Assembly (NCBI GenBank): GCA_022711315.1
Contig: JAKLFG010000017.1
Span: 1-44,104 of the forward strand
From: a bacterium
GTDB taxonomy: Bacteria > UBP6 > UBA1177 > JAKLFG01
Direction of reading: 5' to 3'
DNA: 44,104 bases
The notes under the pieces: generated by a model
What the model saw: only the letters and a program-made list of their open reading frames with translations
Told to the model about the DNA's origin: nothing
Database searches by the model: none
Made by a program: the position numbers and the translations under genes
Part shown: positions 15,751 to 24,775 of the stretch, piece by piece
Layout: each line of letters starts with the position of its first letter
Numbering within the stretch: position 1 is the first letter of the stretch

Positions 15751-17044
15751 ACATCACCAACGGCACTTTGCCACTGACGCCCATCTTTAGTTCTTTTACT
15801 TGTTCGACCATAATGCTCTTTCCGACAAGAGCGGGAACGACGGTACGACAGCGCTGAATAATTAGTGCCGATTCTTCTGCGGTCAAGGCACCGTCCGCCA
15901 ACACACGAATGAGCATGGAATCGCCACGGATAACGGTCTGATTCGCCGTTACTCGCTGTACCTGTTTAACACAATCCCCGATGAGCGCACCGAAGAACGC
16001 CGTGCCATCAGGGAATTTAACTATCTCGCTCGGCCGACCTATGACCGATATAAAGCGATGCGGCCGTTGTATCTCATCAGGATATAACTCTAGGTAATCG
16101 CCAATGTCATACCGAATGAGCGGGAAATAGCGCACCTTGAGAATGGTCACGATGTTCCGGTGGGCGTTTTGAAAATCGGGGACCGTCTGTAAAAGATGGG
16201 TCTGCCAAAAAGTTCTATATCCCCCTGCCGGGACCGTGTAGGCCATGACGCCACATTCGGCGCTACCATATTCCATGCATACCGATGCATTAAAAAAGGA
16301 GCCGATCTCTTCCTGCTCCTTCTGTGTCAATGGTCCCGCCGTGCACATGACACACTTTACCTTGAGACGGCGACAGATTTCCGCGTCTTTCCGGTTGGTG
16401 CGACAGAAGGCGATCATGGCGGGAGAGAAAGCGATCACGAATTCGGGACCGAAATCGCACATCTTTCTCAGAGCATCCTTCATCGCATCGGGTGAAAGGT
16501 CGTACGCGGAGATCCGGTAACTGTTATTCAGCCAGTCCTTTATTCTTCGCTTAAGATGGTTCACTTGGCGTCGCCAACCTGTGCCGTACAGGTGCTGATG
16601 CCCCCAAAGAAGGCAGGTGCGGTCTCCCGGTTCGACGCCGTATGCGCCACGCCCCATCCACATGTTGGGGGTAAAATCAGCCGCATTCTCTTTCCATGAT
16701 CCAAAACGAAGCGGTTCTCCGGTGGAACCGCCGGTCATGCCGTAACTGTCGGGCGGACGATTGGTGCGGACAAGAAACGCGGCATTAGACTGTAACTCCT
16801 TTTTGGTCACTATGGGCCACGATTCGAGTTCATCTAAAGAGATGATCTGGTCGGGCAGCGAATACTTCTTTTTCCACGCTGCGTAAAAAGGGACATTCCG
16901 CCACGCATCGTTCCAGACACTGTTGAATTGATTAACTTGATATATCTCCCGAAGTTCACGGGTCGAGCAGGCGTTTTCCCGCGATATCGCATGCGCCAGA
17001 TCACGATGTTCCGCTACCCGGAGCAAACGATTAAGCGCTTTCAT
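15743..17044 (-). CDS. CapK / phenylacetate-CoA ligase-like adenylate-forming protein
   Basis: 433 residues, as expected for the PaaK/CapK branch of the acyl-adenylate superfamily. The P-loop-like phosphate motif GMTGGSTGEPLRF is near residue 102. RYDIGDYLELYPDE near 300 contains the Asp that binds the ribose of AMP, and GRPSEIVKFPDG follows near 327. Such proteins occur in capsule and O-antigen loci, where they are thought to activate an acid for attachment to the glycan; the true substrate is not known. It is preceded by the CapA-like gene with a 14-base overlap, and followed by a glycosyltransferase with an 8-base overlap, so all three are tightly coupled. Confidence 0.88.
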   Translation of the reverse strand: MKALNRLLRVAEHRDLAHAISRENACSTRELREIYQVNQFNSVWNDAWRNVPFYAAWKKKYSLPDQIISLDELESWPIVTKKELQSNAAFLVRTNRPPDSYGMTGGSTGEPLRFGSWKENAADFTPNMWMGRGAYGVEPGDRTCLLWGHQHLYGTGWRRQVNHLKRRIKDWLNNSYRISAYDLSPDAMKDALRKMCDFGPEFVIAFSPAMIAFCRTNRKDAEICRRLKVKCVMCTAGPLTQKEQEEIGSFFNASVCMEYGSAECGVMAYTVPAGGYRTFWQTHLLQTVPDFQNAHRNIVTILKVRYFPLIRYDIGDYLELYPDEIQRPHRFISVIGRPSEIVKFPDGTAFFGALIGDCVKQVQRVTANQTVIRGDSMLIRVLADGALTAEESALIIQRCRTVVPALVGKSIMVEQVKELKMGVSGKVPLVMYE

Positions 17045-18140
17045 CGAAAAGATCCCTCCTTAAAGCGCGTTCTATTGCGAATCGATGCGATTCGGTGGTC
17101 ATGAAATTATATAGCAACAGCCCCCCATCTTTCATAGAACGATTGATGATCATGCGACGGATCTTCTTGAGTAGTGATAGTGGACCGAATGACAACGGCG
17201 GCCGATAACGGGTCCGCCACAGATCGCCACAATGATCATTGACCCGTGTCAGATATTCCTTTTTCCTTTCCTCGGACAACAGGGCTGACCTCTCGGCGAA
17301 CCGAGCCGCGAACGAGGGCTGTAGCACCATTCTGTCATTGTCGAACGAGAAGAAGTTTTCCTCGGAGTTCACTGTTCTTCTCTCCGCGTCGAAGGTCAGG
17401 GTTACCCCCATGCCGCTGAACCATTCCGGGTCGTTTGCCGATGGAAGGTTGAAAAAGAAATTGCCGAGACTGTAATAGATCGGCTTGCCTTTGTAGGTTT
17501 CTCTCCCCTGCACCACATGGGTATGGGTCGCCACCACCGCATCGGCGCCGGCGTCGATGAAAGAACGGTATATCTCGCGCCACTCGGGAAGCGGCAGGTC
17601 GAAGAACTCAAGACCGGCATGGGAAAGCACGATAACCAAATCGCACTCGGCGCGAAGCCGAGCAATGGTCTTTGTCATTTCAGTGTGAAGTAGCCATGCG
17701 TAACCGTACGCGCTTTCTGCGTTTTTCATGCATCCGATCTGCCCCTCGGCTCCGTTCACCAGCCCTACTTTGACTCCGTTCTTCTCGATGATGAGCGGCC
17801 GGTAGGCATTCTCGAAACCGATACCCGCGCCGAGGTGAGCGATACCCCGTTTGTCGAGGAACGATAAGGTATCTTCCAATCCTTCCTGCCCGAAGTCGGT
17901 GATATGGTTGTTGGCAAGAAGTGCGACATCCCAACGGTCGCGGGTCATTATCTTTTCTATGTCGTTATGCTGCCGCAGATTCCCGTATACTCCCGGCTTG
18001 GCGAGCGTTTTTCGGCGCGCTCCCGTGACGGGCCCTTCAAGGTTGATGATACGGAGATCGGCATCGGCTGTCAGAATATCTCCCTTGACCGGGCCGCACA
18101 GACACAGGTCGCCGCCGATGAAAAGCCGTATCGTTCCCAT
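17031..18140 (-). CDS. CapA-like metallophosphatase-fold protein
   Basis: 369 residues. Matches the CapA/PgsA family: GGDLCL near the N-terminus, INLEGPVTG, the LANNHITDFGQEGLEDTL metal-site helix, VLSHAGLEF, GADAVVATHTHVVQG and YSLGNFFFN, all in family order. The fold is that of a calcineurin-like phosphoesterase. In Bacillus the family is needed for poly-gamma-glutamate capsule formation, but its chemistry is not established. No signal peptide or membrane helix is apparent, so it may act in the cytoplasm, unlike anchored PgsA. ATG at 18140 is preferred (GGGA upstream); an in-frame GTG at 18152 would add four residues. Confidence 0.88.
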   Translation of the reverse strand: MGTIRLFIGGDLCLCGPVKGDILTADADLRIINLEGPVTGARRKTLAKPGVYGNLRQHNDIEKIMTRDRWDVALLANNHITDFGQEGLEDTLSFLDKRGIAHLGAGIGFENAYRPLIIEKNGVKVGLVNGAEGQIGCMKNAESAYGYAWLLHTEMTKTIARLRAECDLVIVLSHAGLEFFDLPLPEWREIYRSFIDAGADAVVATHTHVVQGRETYKGKPIYYSLGNFFFNLPSANDPEWFSGMGVTLTFDAERRTVNSEENFFSFDNDRMVLQPSFAARFAERSALLSEERKKEYLTRVNDHCGDLWRTRYRPPLSFGPLSLLKKIRRMIINRSMKDGGLLLYNFMTTESHRFAIERALRRDLFDESA

Positions 18141-18141
18141 A

Positions 18142-19356
18142 TTATATCCCACTGTTGTTTTCAGATTTACCGTTTATAAGCCAATCGGGCATACTTGGCT
18201 TGGGCGCACCATCCAACGAATGCAAGATCACCGAACACAGATATTTCGCGACTGTTCGCGGATGTATCTTCTCTCGGTACGCGGCCACCTTTTTCTTCAT
18301 CTCGATGATCTTGTCGGGATGAGTGAGTAACGCCTCTAGTGTCCTTGTCAAAGATTCTTTTGACCCTGCTTCAAAGATTGCACCGCCGCCACTCGCAAGG
18401 ACGAGTTCTGTTGCGCCGATCCGGTCACTCAATACCACCGGACAGCCTGACTGTAGTGCCTCATTGATACGGATACCCCATGGTTCTTCATATCCCGGCG
18501 CAACAAAGATATCTGCCTCTGCCTGCAACTGCCACAACTCGTTTTTATCCAATACCCCGACGAGCTTGACTTGCTTACCGAGGCCTTTTTCGTCTATGAA
18601 TCTTTCCAGTTTTTCTTTCTCTGGGCCATAGCCGGTTATCTTACACAAGAAATCGATTCCCCGATTCTTCAGTTCCGACAATGCTTGCAAAAGTAAAAAC
18701 TGCCCCTTGTTCGAATTGAGGTACCCGGTGCAAACCAAAAGCGGCGGATTCGCATTTTGACCTATGTTTGTTTTTACCAGAGGCGGTTCCTCTGAAAAGT
18801 AACCAAAGGGAAAAATGTTCTCCTCCCGGAAACCGAACCAACGGAACCAGCACCGGCTTTTCTTCGATGCGCCGGACAGCGAGCAAACAAAACGGGCCTT
18901 CCGCGCGATCCGGCCACCCCGGAAAGGAATTGCCAAGACCAGATAAAGATATTTTGCCAATCTCTTTAGGCCGCGGAATGCATTAAACGGAGCTTCGGTA
19001 AGTATCGCATACGGCAAGGATCTCTGCCGAAGAGTGTCGGCAACCTCCATGATGCCCCATGTCCCATAAAAGGCATTCAACAGATGCAGGTCGTAGTCGC
19101 CGTAGGATATAGTTGAAAGAAATCTGCTTCTTTCCCTCTCATCTTGAGGCAAGATGGTCACTTTGGATTTCCCATAGTCGGGCATATACCAGCCTAGTTT
19201 CAAACGATTCTCTGATAAACCCTGAAACAGATAAACATCTATATCAAATCCCATGTCGGATAGTTCGCGGAAAATGCCCGAGGTCGCCTTGCAGGGGAAT
19301 ATCCACCAAACAGCTATTCGTTTTTTCTTTTCTTGCATGTTACCGGTCATTACCAT
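18142..19356 (-). CDS. family 4 glycosyltransferase
   Basis: 404 residues. The first half has a GT-B beginning after a basic stretch (RIAVWWIFPCK), with a region of about 130 residues containing FRGLKRLAKY, which looks like a membrane-associating amphipathic segment. The C-terminal GT4 half is clear: LVCTGYLNSNKGQFLLLQAL near 211, ITGYGPEKEKLERF near 243, VKLVGVLD, and the EX7E motif YEEPWGIRINEALQSGCPVV near 290. It transfers a sugar from a nucleotide donor during glycan assembly. ATG codons at 19356, 19350 and 19338 are all possible; none has a strong ribosome site, and 19356 gives a 17-base overlap with the preceding gene. Base composition is lower in GC than in the ribosomal genes. Confidence 0.9.
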   Translation of the reverse strand: MVMTGNMQEKKKRIAVWWIFPCKATSGIFRELSDMGFDIDVYLFQGLSENRLKLGWYMPDYGKSKVTILPQDERERSRFLSTISYGDYDLHLLNAFYGTWGIMEVADTLRQRSLPYAILTEAPFNAFRGLKRLAKYLYLVLAIPFRGGRIARKARFVCSLSGASKKSRCWFRWFGFREENIFPFGYFSEEPPLVKTNIGQNANPPLLVCTGYLNSNKGQFLLLQALSELKNRGIDFLCKITGYGPEKEKLERFIDEKGLGKQVKLVGVLDKNELWQLQAEADIFVAPGYEEPWGIRINEALQSGCPVVLSDRIGATELVLASGGGAIFEAGSKESLTRTLEALLTHPDKIIEMKKKVAAYREKIHPRTVAKYLCSVILHSLDGAPKPSMPDWLINGKSENNSGI

Positions 19357-20209
19357 TCAGCGTTTTTATTGCATCTTGCCATTTCATCCCCTTGGTTCGC
19401 CATGTGTCTACGCGACTGCGAATGTATAAAGGGGAAAGCGCCGTAAAAAGTCTGATAAAAAAAGGCATCCCTCTTTTCCCATGTAGTTGATTAGCTAATT
19501 CTTTTTCTTTTTGCTCCTGTTGTCGCGCCGGATGCTTTGGGTCGGCTTTCGGGCTATCTGCAAAATTATGGCCACTCATTTTTGCATCCGGGTGAAGACG
19601 CAAGCCCCAACAGTAGGAAGATACCGGCAAATAAGTCGCCGCCTGTTCTCTTACAAACCGCAACCATAGTTCGGTATCCATCATATAATGAAATCTCTCG
19701 TCAAAGCCACCGGCAGCATCTAACAAACTTTTCGAGAAGAATGAACTCGGTGCCCAGACGGGAACCAGATTCCAATGCGCCATCATGCGGGAGAACGGGC
19801 GTGCGCGTGAACAACGGATAACTCTCATGTCCGGGGTCAGCCAAAAACAGCCCCCCACGATCCATGCCTTATCGGGGCACAAAATATTTTTCGCCTTTTC
19901 TTTTACCTGAGCCAAGGTTCCCGGGAAAAAAATGTCGTCCGCATTCAACCATGTCAGCATTTTTCCTTTCGCCCGCGCGAAGCCCTTGTTGAAGGCGTGG
20001 CTCTGCCCGTTGTCTTTCTCCGAGCACCACCACGCGATGCGGTCGGCATATTTTTTGATTACCTCGACGCTGTTGTCAGTACTGCCACCATCAACAACGA
20101 TGAGTTCGAAGTCTTGGCACGATTGGCTGAGAACCGATTGAATGGCCTCGTCCAAAAAACGGCCATAATTATAATTGGCAATAACAATGCTGAAGAAGGG
20201 GCTGTTCAT
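19340..20209 (-). CDS. family 2 glycosyltransferase
   Basis: 289 residues from ATG at 20209, which overlaps the stop of the polymerase-like gene as ATGA; GTG at 20218 would add three residues. The GT-A signature is complete: FSIVIANYNYGRFLDEAI at the N-terminus, IVVDGGSTDNS near 37-47, the metal-binding LNADD near 88-92 and the acceptor-side MMDTELWLR near 177-185. It is a typical inverting transferase of O-antigen loci. The C-terminal 60 residues are basic and may associate with membrane. Substrate unknown. Confidence 0.92.
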   Translation of the reverse strand: MNSPFFSIVIANYNYGRFLDEAIQSVLSQSCQDFELIVVDGGSTDNSVEVIKKYADRIAWWCSEKDNGQSHAFNKGFARAKGKMLTWLNADDIFFPGTLAQVKEKAKNILCPDKAWIVGGCFWLTPDMRVIRCSRARPFSRMMAHWNLVPVWAPSSFFSKSLLDAAGGFDERFHYMMDTELWLRFVREQAATYLPVSSYCWGLRLHPDAKMSGHNFADSPKADPKHPARQQEQKEKELANQLHGKRGMPFFIRLFTALSPLYIRSRVDTWRTKGMKWQDAIKTLNGNDR

Positions 20210-21519
20210 GCGTTCCACTTACCATCCCATTCGGTTTCCATGTCCGGCGGGACACCCGCCAGTGCCGCCTTCTTACGGCGTCGTTCCACCTCGGCAAGGG
20301 CCAGTAGGATGATGGCAAAGATGATGCCCCAGCGTGGACGATCGCTGAATGGTGAAAAAAGAAGTGCCCACAGGGCTGAAACCAACAGCAAAATATTATA
20401 GGCGATAAGCGGTCGACACAGATGAAGGGAGTGCTTAAAGAAACGGAGCATCAATACCAAAACAAATATCCAGAACAGACCGCCCAAAAACCCATGCCAC
20501 ACCCATGCCTGCCAGAGATGGGAATGGGTGGGAAGCCACATGTCCTGTTCGCTGGATTTGCGATCACGGTATAATGCGGCCTCTTCTTCACCTATATACT
20601 CGAGCATTCGTACGCCGTAGTTTTCTTTGTCCACCGCCCACGATCCATGACCAAGTATAGGGGAATCTTTTATTGCTATCAACGACCCTATGAATTCGGC
20701 TCGTCCCGACAACAGCCCTATTTCGGATTCGGACTGTGTCTCATACTTGGCATACTCCTCTTCTCCCATCCATCCTTCTTCTGCCGCATAAGCATAGGTC
20801 TCCATCGCCAACAGCCCGCCAATACAGGCAAAAACAGCCAGCATGGCGATGTTCCGTTGAAGAGCACGAAGTGAAAGGAATCGGTTCTGCGCGAGGTATG
20901 CGCCGCCGGCACTGATCAAGAGAGTAAGAAAGCCGCTCCGCGAGCCACCGATAAGAAACACAACACTGGATATTAAGAGTATCCAAACAGTAATAAGCGG
21001 CCAGTTTCGGAAAAGCAAAACCACCAGTACGCAAACAACAAGGAATACGATTCCCGCATAATAGGTCTTGAAATTCATGATTTCTTCGATATCTCCACCC
21101 ATTGTCTCCGCTCTGCCAATAAGTGCCTGTGCTTGGAAATAATACATTGAGATTATGGCTGAAATGGCTGTTCCGAGAACCATCCACCGCACCCGCATCA
21201 GGTCGTCCCATAACAGCGCAAAGGCAACCACGAAAACGGCGAATAAGAAGGGCAAAGCAAAGATACCGCGCGCCGCATCGTTCCATTCCGTTTCTCGGTA
21301 AAAATCGGTCACGCAGGCCGAGAGAAACCAGAGAACAAGAAATAGTAGAAGTTTCTTGCCTTGAGTCTCTTTGAATTTTGGCCACACGGTAGCAAGGACG
21401 AATGGCGACAGGAAAATGCAGAACGCCTCGGTTATCCCCATTGCGCCGATTATTCTTACTTGGGTAACGGCACCGAGACCAAAGAGAAAAGCGAGCCAAC
21501 TCTTTATGTTTGAATTCAT
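20206..21519 (-). CDS. O-antigen polymerase / ligase-like membrane protein (Wzy/WaaL type)
   Basis: 437 residues with about 10-11 hydrophobic helices spread over the whole length and a large periplasmic loop at about 250-335. The pattern matches the O-antigen ligase/polymerase family: LIGGSRSGFLTLL near residue 187 in a helix start, and HSHLWQAWVWHGFLGGLFW near 333, with the conserved His preceding a helix. It either polymerises repeat units exported by the flippase or ligates glycan to lipid A core; sequence alone does not separate the two. Since a flippase is present and no other polymerase candidate is seen in the locus, Wzy is slightly preferred. It starts 3 bases after the preceding gene. 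Confidence 0.85.
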   Translation of the reverse strand: MNSNIKSWLAFLFGLGAVTQVRIIGAMGITEAFCIFLSPFVLATVWPKFKETQGKKLLLFLVLWFLSACVTDFYRETEWNDAARGIFALPFLFAVFVVAFALLWDDLMRVRWMVLGTAISAIISMYYFQAQALIGRAETMGGDIEEIMNFKTYYAGIVFLVVCVLVVLLFRNWPLITVWILLISSVVFLIGGSRSGFLTLLISAGGAYLAQNRFLSLRALQRNIAMLAVFACIGGLLAMETYAYAAEEGWMGEEEYAKYETQSESEIGLLSGRAEFIGSLIAIKDSPILGHGSWAVDKENYGVRMLEYIGEEEAALYRDRKSSEQDMWLPTHSHLWQAWVWHGFLGGLFWIFVLVLMLRFFKHSLHLCRPLIAYNILLLVSALWALLFSPFSDRPRWGIIFAIILLALAEVERRRKKAALAGVPPDMETEWDGKWNA

Positions 21520-21522
21520 ATG

Positions 21523-22599
21523 CTATTTTCCCAGCAATTCACGATAGGCCGATACAGTTATCTGCGCCGTCTTGCCCCATGTCATTTCCCGATAGCGATT
21601 CTGTTGTTCCATGGTCAGGGACCCTTTTCCCCATGCTTCATCAACCGCTTTTTTTATACTGGATGATGAGAGTGGATCAAGATAGGAGGCATCTTCTCTG
21701 TAATATTCTGGAGTTCCTCCTTCGACCGTGATCGTCGGACGCACACCCAGCGCGGCGGCCTCCAACAAAGCGATCCCCGGTGTTTCGCAGTTTGATGCCA
21801 GACAGGCCACGCGAGCATGTTTCATCACCCCATAGAACTCTTTTGATCCATGCTCCAGATGGCCTAGAAAAATCATGTTAGATGGTGCCGCGGCGCGACA
21901 CCGATCATAGTATATTCCATCTCCCATGCCTCCGCCCATAAACACGATCGGGTATTTGCATTTGGCCATTGCCTTGATAAAATTCAGTTGATTCTTGCGA
22001 TAGGTAAAGATGCCCGGATAAAGCAGATAGTCTTCTTTCGGAACACATACCGGGCGCGGCAAAGATTCAACCCATTCGGGGACCGGGTCTATTCCATTAG
22101 GAACGGCCCGAAACAAAGCCGATGCCTTATAACGGCAGTATTTTTTGAACTGAATGATCTCTGCCTGTGAGTTGGGCAGTAACATGTCGTAATCGGCATA
22201 GGCCAAAATTGTTCGGACGCCACACTGCGCTGCGAAATCGTTAATCGCGGCTTTGAAACTGAATTTCCCGCTTTCTCGCTGAACCACCTTCGTGTATGTC
22301 GGCGAACGCCAGAAAATAGTCGAAGCCAGCAACTGGGCTTTTCTCGGCAATCCTATTTTCCTAAAATAACTGCTGGGTATTGGAGGAATGGCATGAAGGA
22401 TATCGTATCTGTCGCAGATTTCTTTCCAGTGCCCAGCTATGGTCTTGTCCGGCAAGGTCACCGTTCCATCTGAATGGAGAAGAAGATGATCTGTTGCCCA
22501 ACCGATTCTTGCTAGACCATCAACTGTTTTGGTCGCTTGTATCCACCCGCCAATTCTCGACCCTAAAAAGGATTCCCAGCTAATGATCGCTACTTTCAT
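21523..22599 (-). CDS. family 4 glycosyltransferase
   Basis: 358 residues from ATG at 22599 (a TTG at 22614 would add five). GT-B type: MKVAIISWESFLGSRIGGW at the N-terminus with a glycine-rich loop, RAVPNGIDPVPEW near 188 at the domain hinge, YLLYPGIFTYRKNQLNFIKAM near 209, and the EX7E motif NCETPGIALLEAAALG near 290. It belongs to the glycan locus and lies 76 bases after the methyltransferase gene, the largest gap in the operon. Codon usage is AT-richer than in the flanking core genes. Confidence 0.9.
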   Translation of the reverse strand: MKVAIISWESFLGSRIGGWIQATKTVDGLARIGWATDHLLLHSDGTVTLPDKTIAGHWKEICDRYDILHAIPPIPSSYFRKIGLPRKAQLLASTIFWRSPTYTKVVQRESGKFSFKAAINDFAAQCGVRTILAYADYDMLLPNSQAEIIQFKKYCRYKASALFRAVPNGIDPVPEWVESLPRPVCVPKEDYLLYPGIFTYRKNQLNFIKAMAKCKYPIVFMGGGMGDGIYYDRCRAAAPSNMIFLGHLEHGSKEFYGVMKHARVACLASNCETPGIALLEAAALGVRPTITVEGGTPEYYREDASYLDPLSSSSIKKAVDEAWGKGSLTMEQQNRYREMTWGKTAQITVSAYRELLGK

Positions 22600-22675
22600 T
22601 GTTTCACAGTTCAATCTTTATTTTTTGCGCTAATAATAAAACAAATATCCATAAGACCTTTAACATGCTCTGTCT

Positions 22676-23341
22676 TTATAGGCTTCCTTTAAAATGGAAG
22701 ATTATCTGCTTTGCTGGTTTTACCATGGGCCGGCGCAATATGAAGCGAAACACATTCTTTACCCATATATTAAAAACCATTTCCAACCATGTCATCATAT
22801 ACAAGCCTCTCGATTCATAAATATTATATTTTACACAAGAAAGATTAGCGAAAGATTCTTCATTATATGAATTGATATGTTCTCTGTTGGAAGTTTCCTT
22901 TATTTGCTCTCTATAGGGAACTATTATATATAAGTTTTTGCATCGCTGAGCCAAGATATTAGCTGTTTCTAAATCGTTTGACAGATGTTCAAAAACATTA
23001 GATGAAATAATGACATCTACTTTGGGCACATCTAGATAACTTCCCACAAGAAATTCAGCTATGCTACCGTATCGCTTTTTACATTTCTCAATACCTATAG
23101 ACGAAATATCCATTCCAATTAGCTTGGCACGAGGGAATTTCTTCTTGTAAAATGGTATTGCATCGCCAAGTCCACATCCAAAATCCAACAATGTGCCGTT
23201 AAAATCACAGGGAAGATTTAGAAACCCGATCTGTTCCTTAGCAAATTGTTGTGTTTGAAATCTTCCTCGCCGAGATTCCCAGTCACCTGATGAAAAGCGA
23301 GCATCCCAATAATTTTTAGAATTAATGTTATTCATTTTCAT
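22676..23341 (-). CDS. class I SAM-dependent methyltransferase, AT-rich
   Basis: 221 residues. Rossmann-type methyltransferase: SAM motif I LLDFGCGLGDAIPFY near 51-65, acidic strand 2 LIGMDISSIGIEKC near 75-88, and DVIISSNVFEHL near 108-119. It probably methylates a sugar or terminal unit of the glycan, and could cap chain growth, but the acceptor is unknown. This is the most AT-rich gene in the window, strikingly unlike dnaB or argS, a sign of recent acquisition. The start at 23341 overlaps the flippase stop (23328-23330); an ATG at 23335 is equally possible. Confidence 0.85.
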   Translation of the reverse strand: MKMNNINSKNYWDARFSSGDWESRRGRFQTQQFAKEQIGFLNLPCDFNGTLLDFGCGLGDAIPFYKKKFPRAKLIGMDISSIGIEKCKKRYGSIAEFLVGSYLDVPKVDVIISSNVFEHLSNDLETANILAQRCKNLYIIVPYREQIKETSNREHINSYNEESFANLSCVKYNIYESRGLYMMTWLEMVFNIWVKNVFRFILRRPMVKPAKQIIFHFKGSL

Positions 23342-24662
23342 GTTGCTTTGTTCGTGACATGGAAACCGCATAGCCAAAAACCCACACCGAATGTGCCAGA
23401 TACGCTATCAGTCTCGCCCCAGCCAAACCTTCGGCTCCCCACCGCACCATGAGCCAACTTCCCAAAAGAAGAAATGCTCCCCACCCGGTATTCATAATAA
23501 AACCCATCCACATTTTTCCACTTGCCGCGATGAGATTGCCCACCGGTTGCATGACGGCGAGCAGGCCGGCAGTTGCAACCGTAATTATGAATGTCCAATG
23601 GGTATTGCGAAACCCATCTCCGTATCCAGCCATGATCAGTGGACTCAACAGACACAAAAAGATAGACAATGGAACCACTATCAAAGCCGCAACCCCCATC
23701 ATTCCTTTCATCACTCTCATGACGCCTGGCCGATCTCCCGCACCATATTTTTCTGATAATACTGGTAAAATTGCAGTTCCCACTAGAGCCGGGATTAATA
23801 GAACGGCCGAATACCATTGATTGGCGGCATTGTAAATGCCAAGTTCGGCATAGCCGTTAGGTTGATTCGCTAAGAATGCGCTACTTCCCCAAAGTGCCGG
23901 GCCAACCGATATTGCTGCCAGAAATGATGGCAAACTGAAATTGACCAACACCCGCCACTCCTGCCGCGCCTCGTACCACCGGAGCCGGATATTGAACCGC
24001 CGCCATTCCTTCGTCACCGCCCAGCGGGTCAAGATGACCGTCAGCACCATCCCCAGCGCCATCGCGGCGATCGCCCCTTTAAGCCCCCAGAGCCACGCGC
24101 CGATAACCACCAGAACAGTCTGAACGATGCCGGTCCCGACGCTGATATAAGACTTGGCTCGGAACGCCTCGCAACCGTCGAGCGAACTGGTCTGCACGCC
24201 GTTGATGACACCGAGCGCCACGGTGATGGCGCTTATCTGCAACATCGGGGCGAGGTGCGGCGCGGCTATGGTCGCCGTCGCAAGCCACGGCGCAAGCACG
24301 ACAAAGGCAACACCATAGATGAACGCGCTGAACATCGTCACCATCGAAGAAAGAGCAAGAATGCGCCCCACCTTATCGGGGTCTTTGTTCTTGAATTCTG
24401 CTACATGCTTGGTGACGGTGAGCCCGATCCCCATCCCGGCCAGACTACTTATCATTCCGGCGGTACTGTTGACCATGCCGTATTCGCCGAAGCCGACCTG
24501 ACCGAGGATGCGGGCGAGGAAGAACGACGCGGCGAGCGTCAAAAGACGCGATCCGGCCGCCGCCACACTACCCCAGATGGCGCCGCTGGCAAGCCGTTTC
24601 CGTGTCGGGGTGGAAAGCAGTTTATCCAATCTTTCTCGGATAGTATCGGGCAGGAATGACAT
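23328..24662 (-). CDS. polysaccharide flippase (Wzx/MATE-like)
   Basis: 444 residues with about 12 hydrophobic helices and no signal peptide. Family features of polysaccharide-export MOP proteins: GAIWGSVAAAGSRLLTLAAS in helix 1, ARILGQVGFGEYGMVNST after it, and a second half beginning near 225 that repeats the layout. It would flip undecaprenyl-linked repeat units across the inner membrane. First gene of the glycan operon, with a promoter at 24687-24714 and GAGGGG before the ATG. The 5' part of the gene (24662 to about 23940) is GC-rich like the core genome, while the 3' part is visibly AT-richer, as if two alleles were joined inside the gene. Confidence 0.9.
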   Translation of the reverse strand: MSFLPDTIRERLDKLLSTPTRKRLASGAIWGSVAAAGSRLLTLAASFFLARILGQVGFGEYGMVNSTAGMISSLAGMGIGLTVTKHVAEFKNKDPDKVGRILALSSMVTMFSAFIYGVAFVVLAPWLATATIAAPHLAPMLQISAITVALGVINGVQTSSLDGCEAFRAKSYISVGTGIVQTVLVVIGAWLWGLKGAIAAMALGMVLTVILTRWAVTKEWRRFNIRLRWYEARQEWRVLVNFSLPSFLAAISVGPALWGSSAFLANQPNGYAELGIYNAANQWYSAVLLIPALVGTAILPVLSEKYGAGDRPGVMRVMKGMMGVAALIVVPLSIFLCLLSPLIMAGYGDGFRNTHWTFIITVATAGLLAVMQPVGNLIAASGKMWMGFIMNTGWGAFLLLGSWLMVRWGAEGLAGARLIAYLAHSVWVFGYAVSMSRTKQHENE

Positions 24663-24686
24663 ATCCCCTCATTGAAGCACAGCGCG

Positions 24687-24714
24687 ATTATAGAGAACGG
24701 TGCGCCCAAAGCAA
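24687..24714 (-). promoter_or_regulatory. promoter of the polysaccharide operon
   Basis: Minus strand TTGCTT (24709-24714), 16-base spacer, perfect TATAAT (24687-24692). A short leader of about 18 bases to the ATG at 24662. Just upstream, TTCAGA-CAAA-TCTGAA (24728-24743) is a perfect 6-bp inverted repeat placed about 45-60 bases before the start of transcription, a plausible activator site. Confidence 0.55.
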
Positions 24715-24775
24715 GAAAACACGCTACTTCAGACAAATCTGAAAGAGGAATTGTCGCCACCTAATCTCGACAAAA

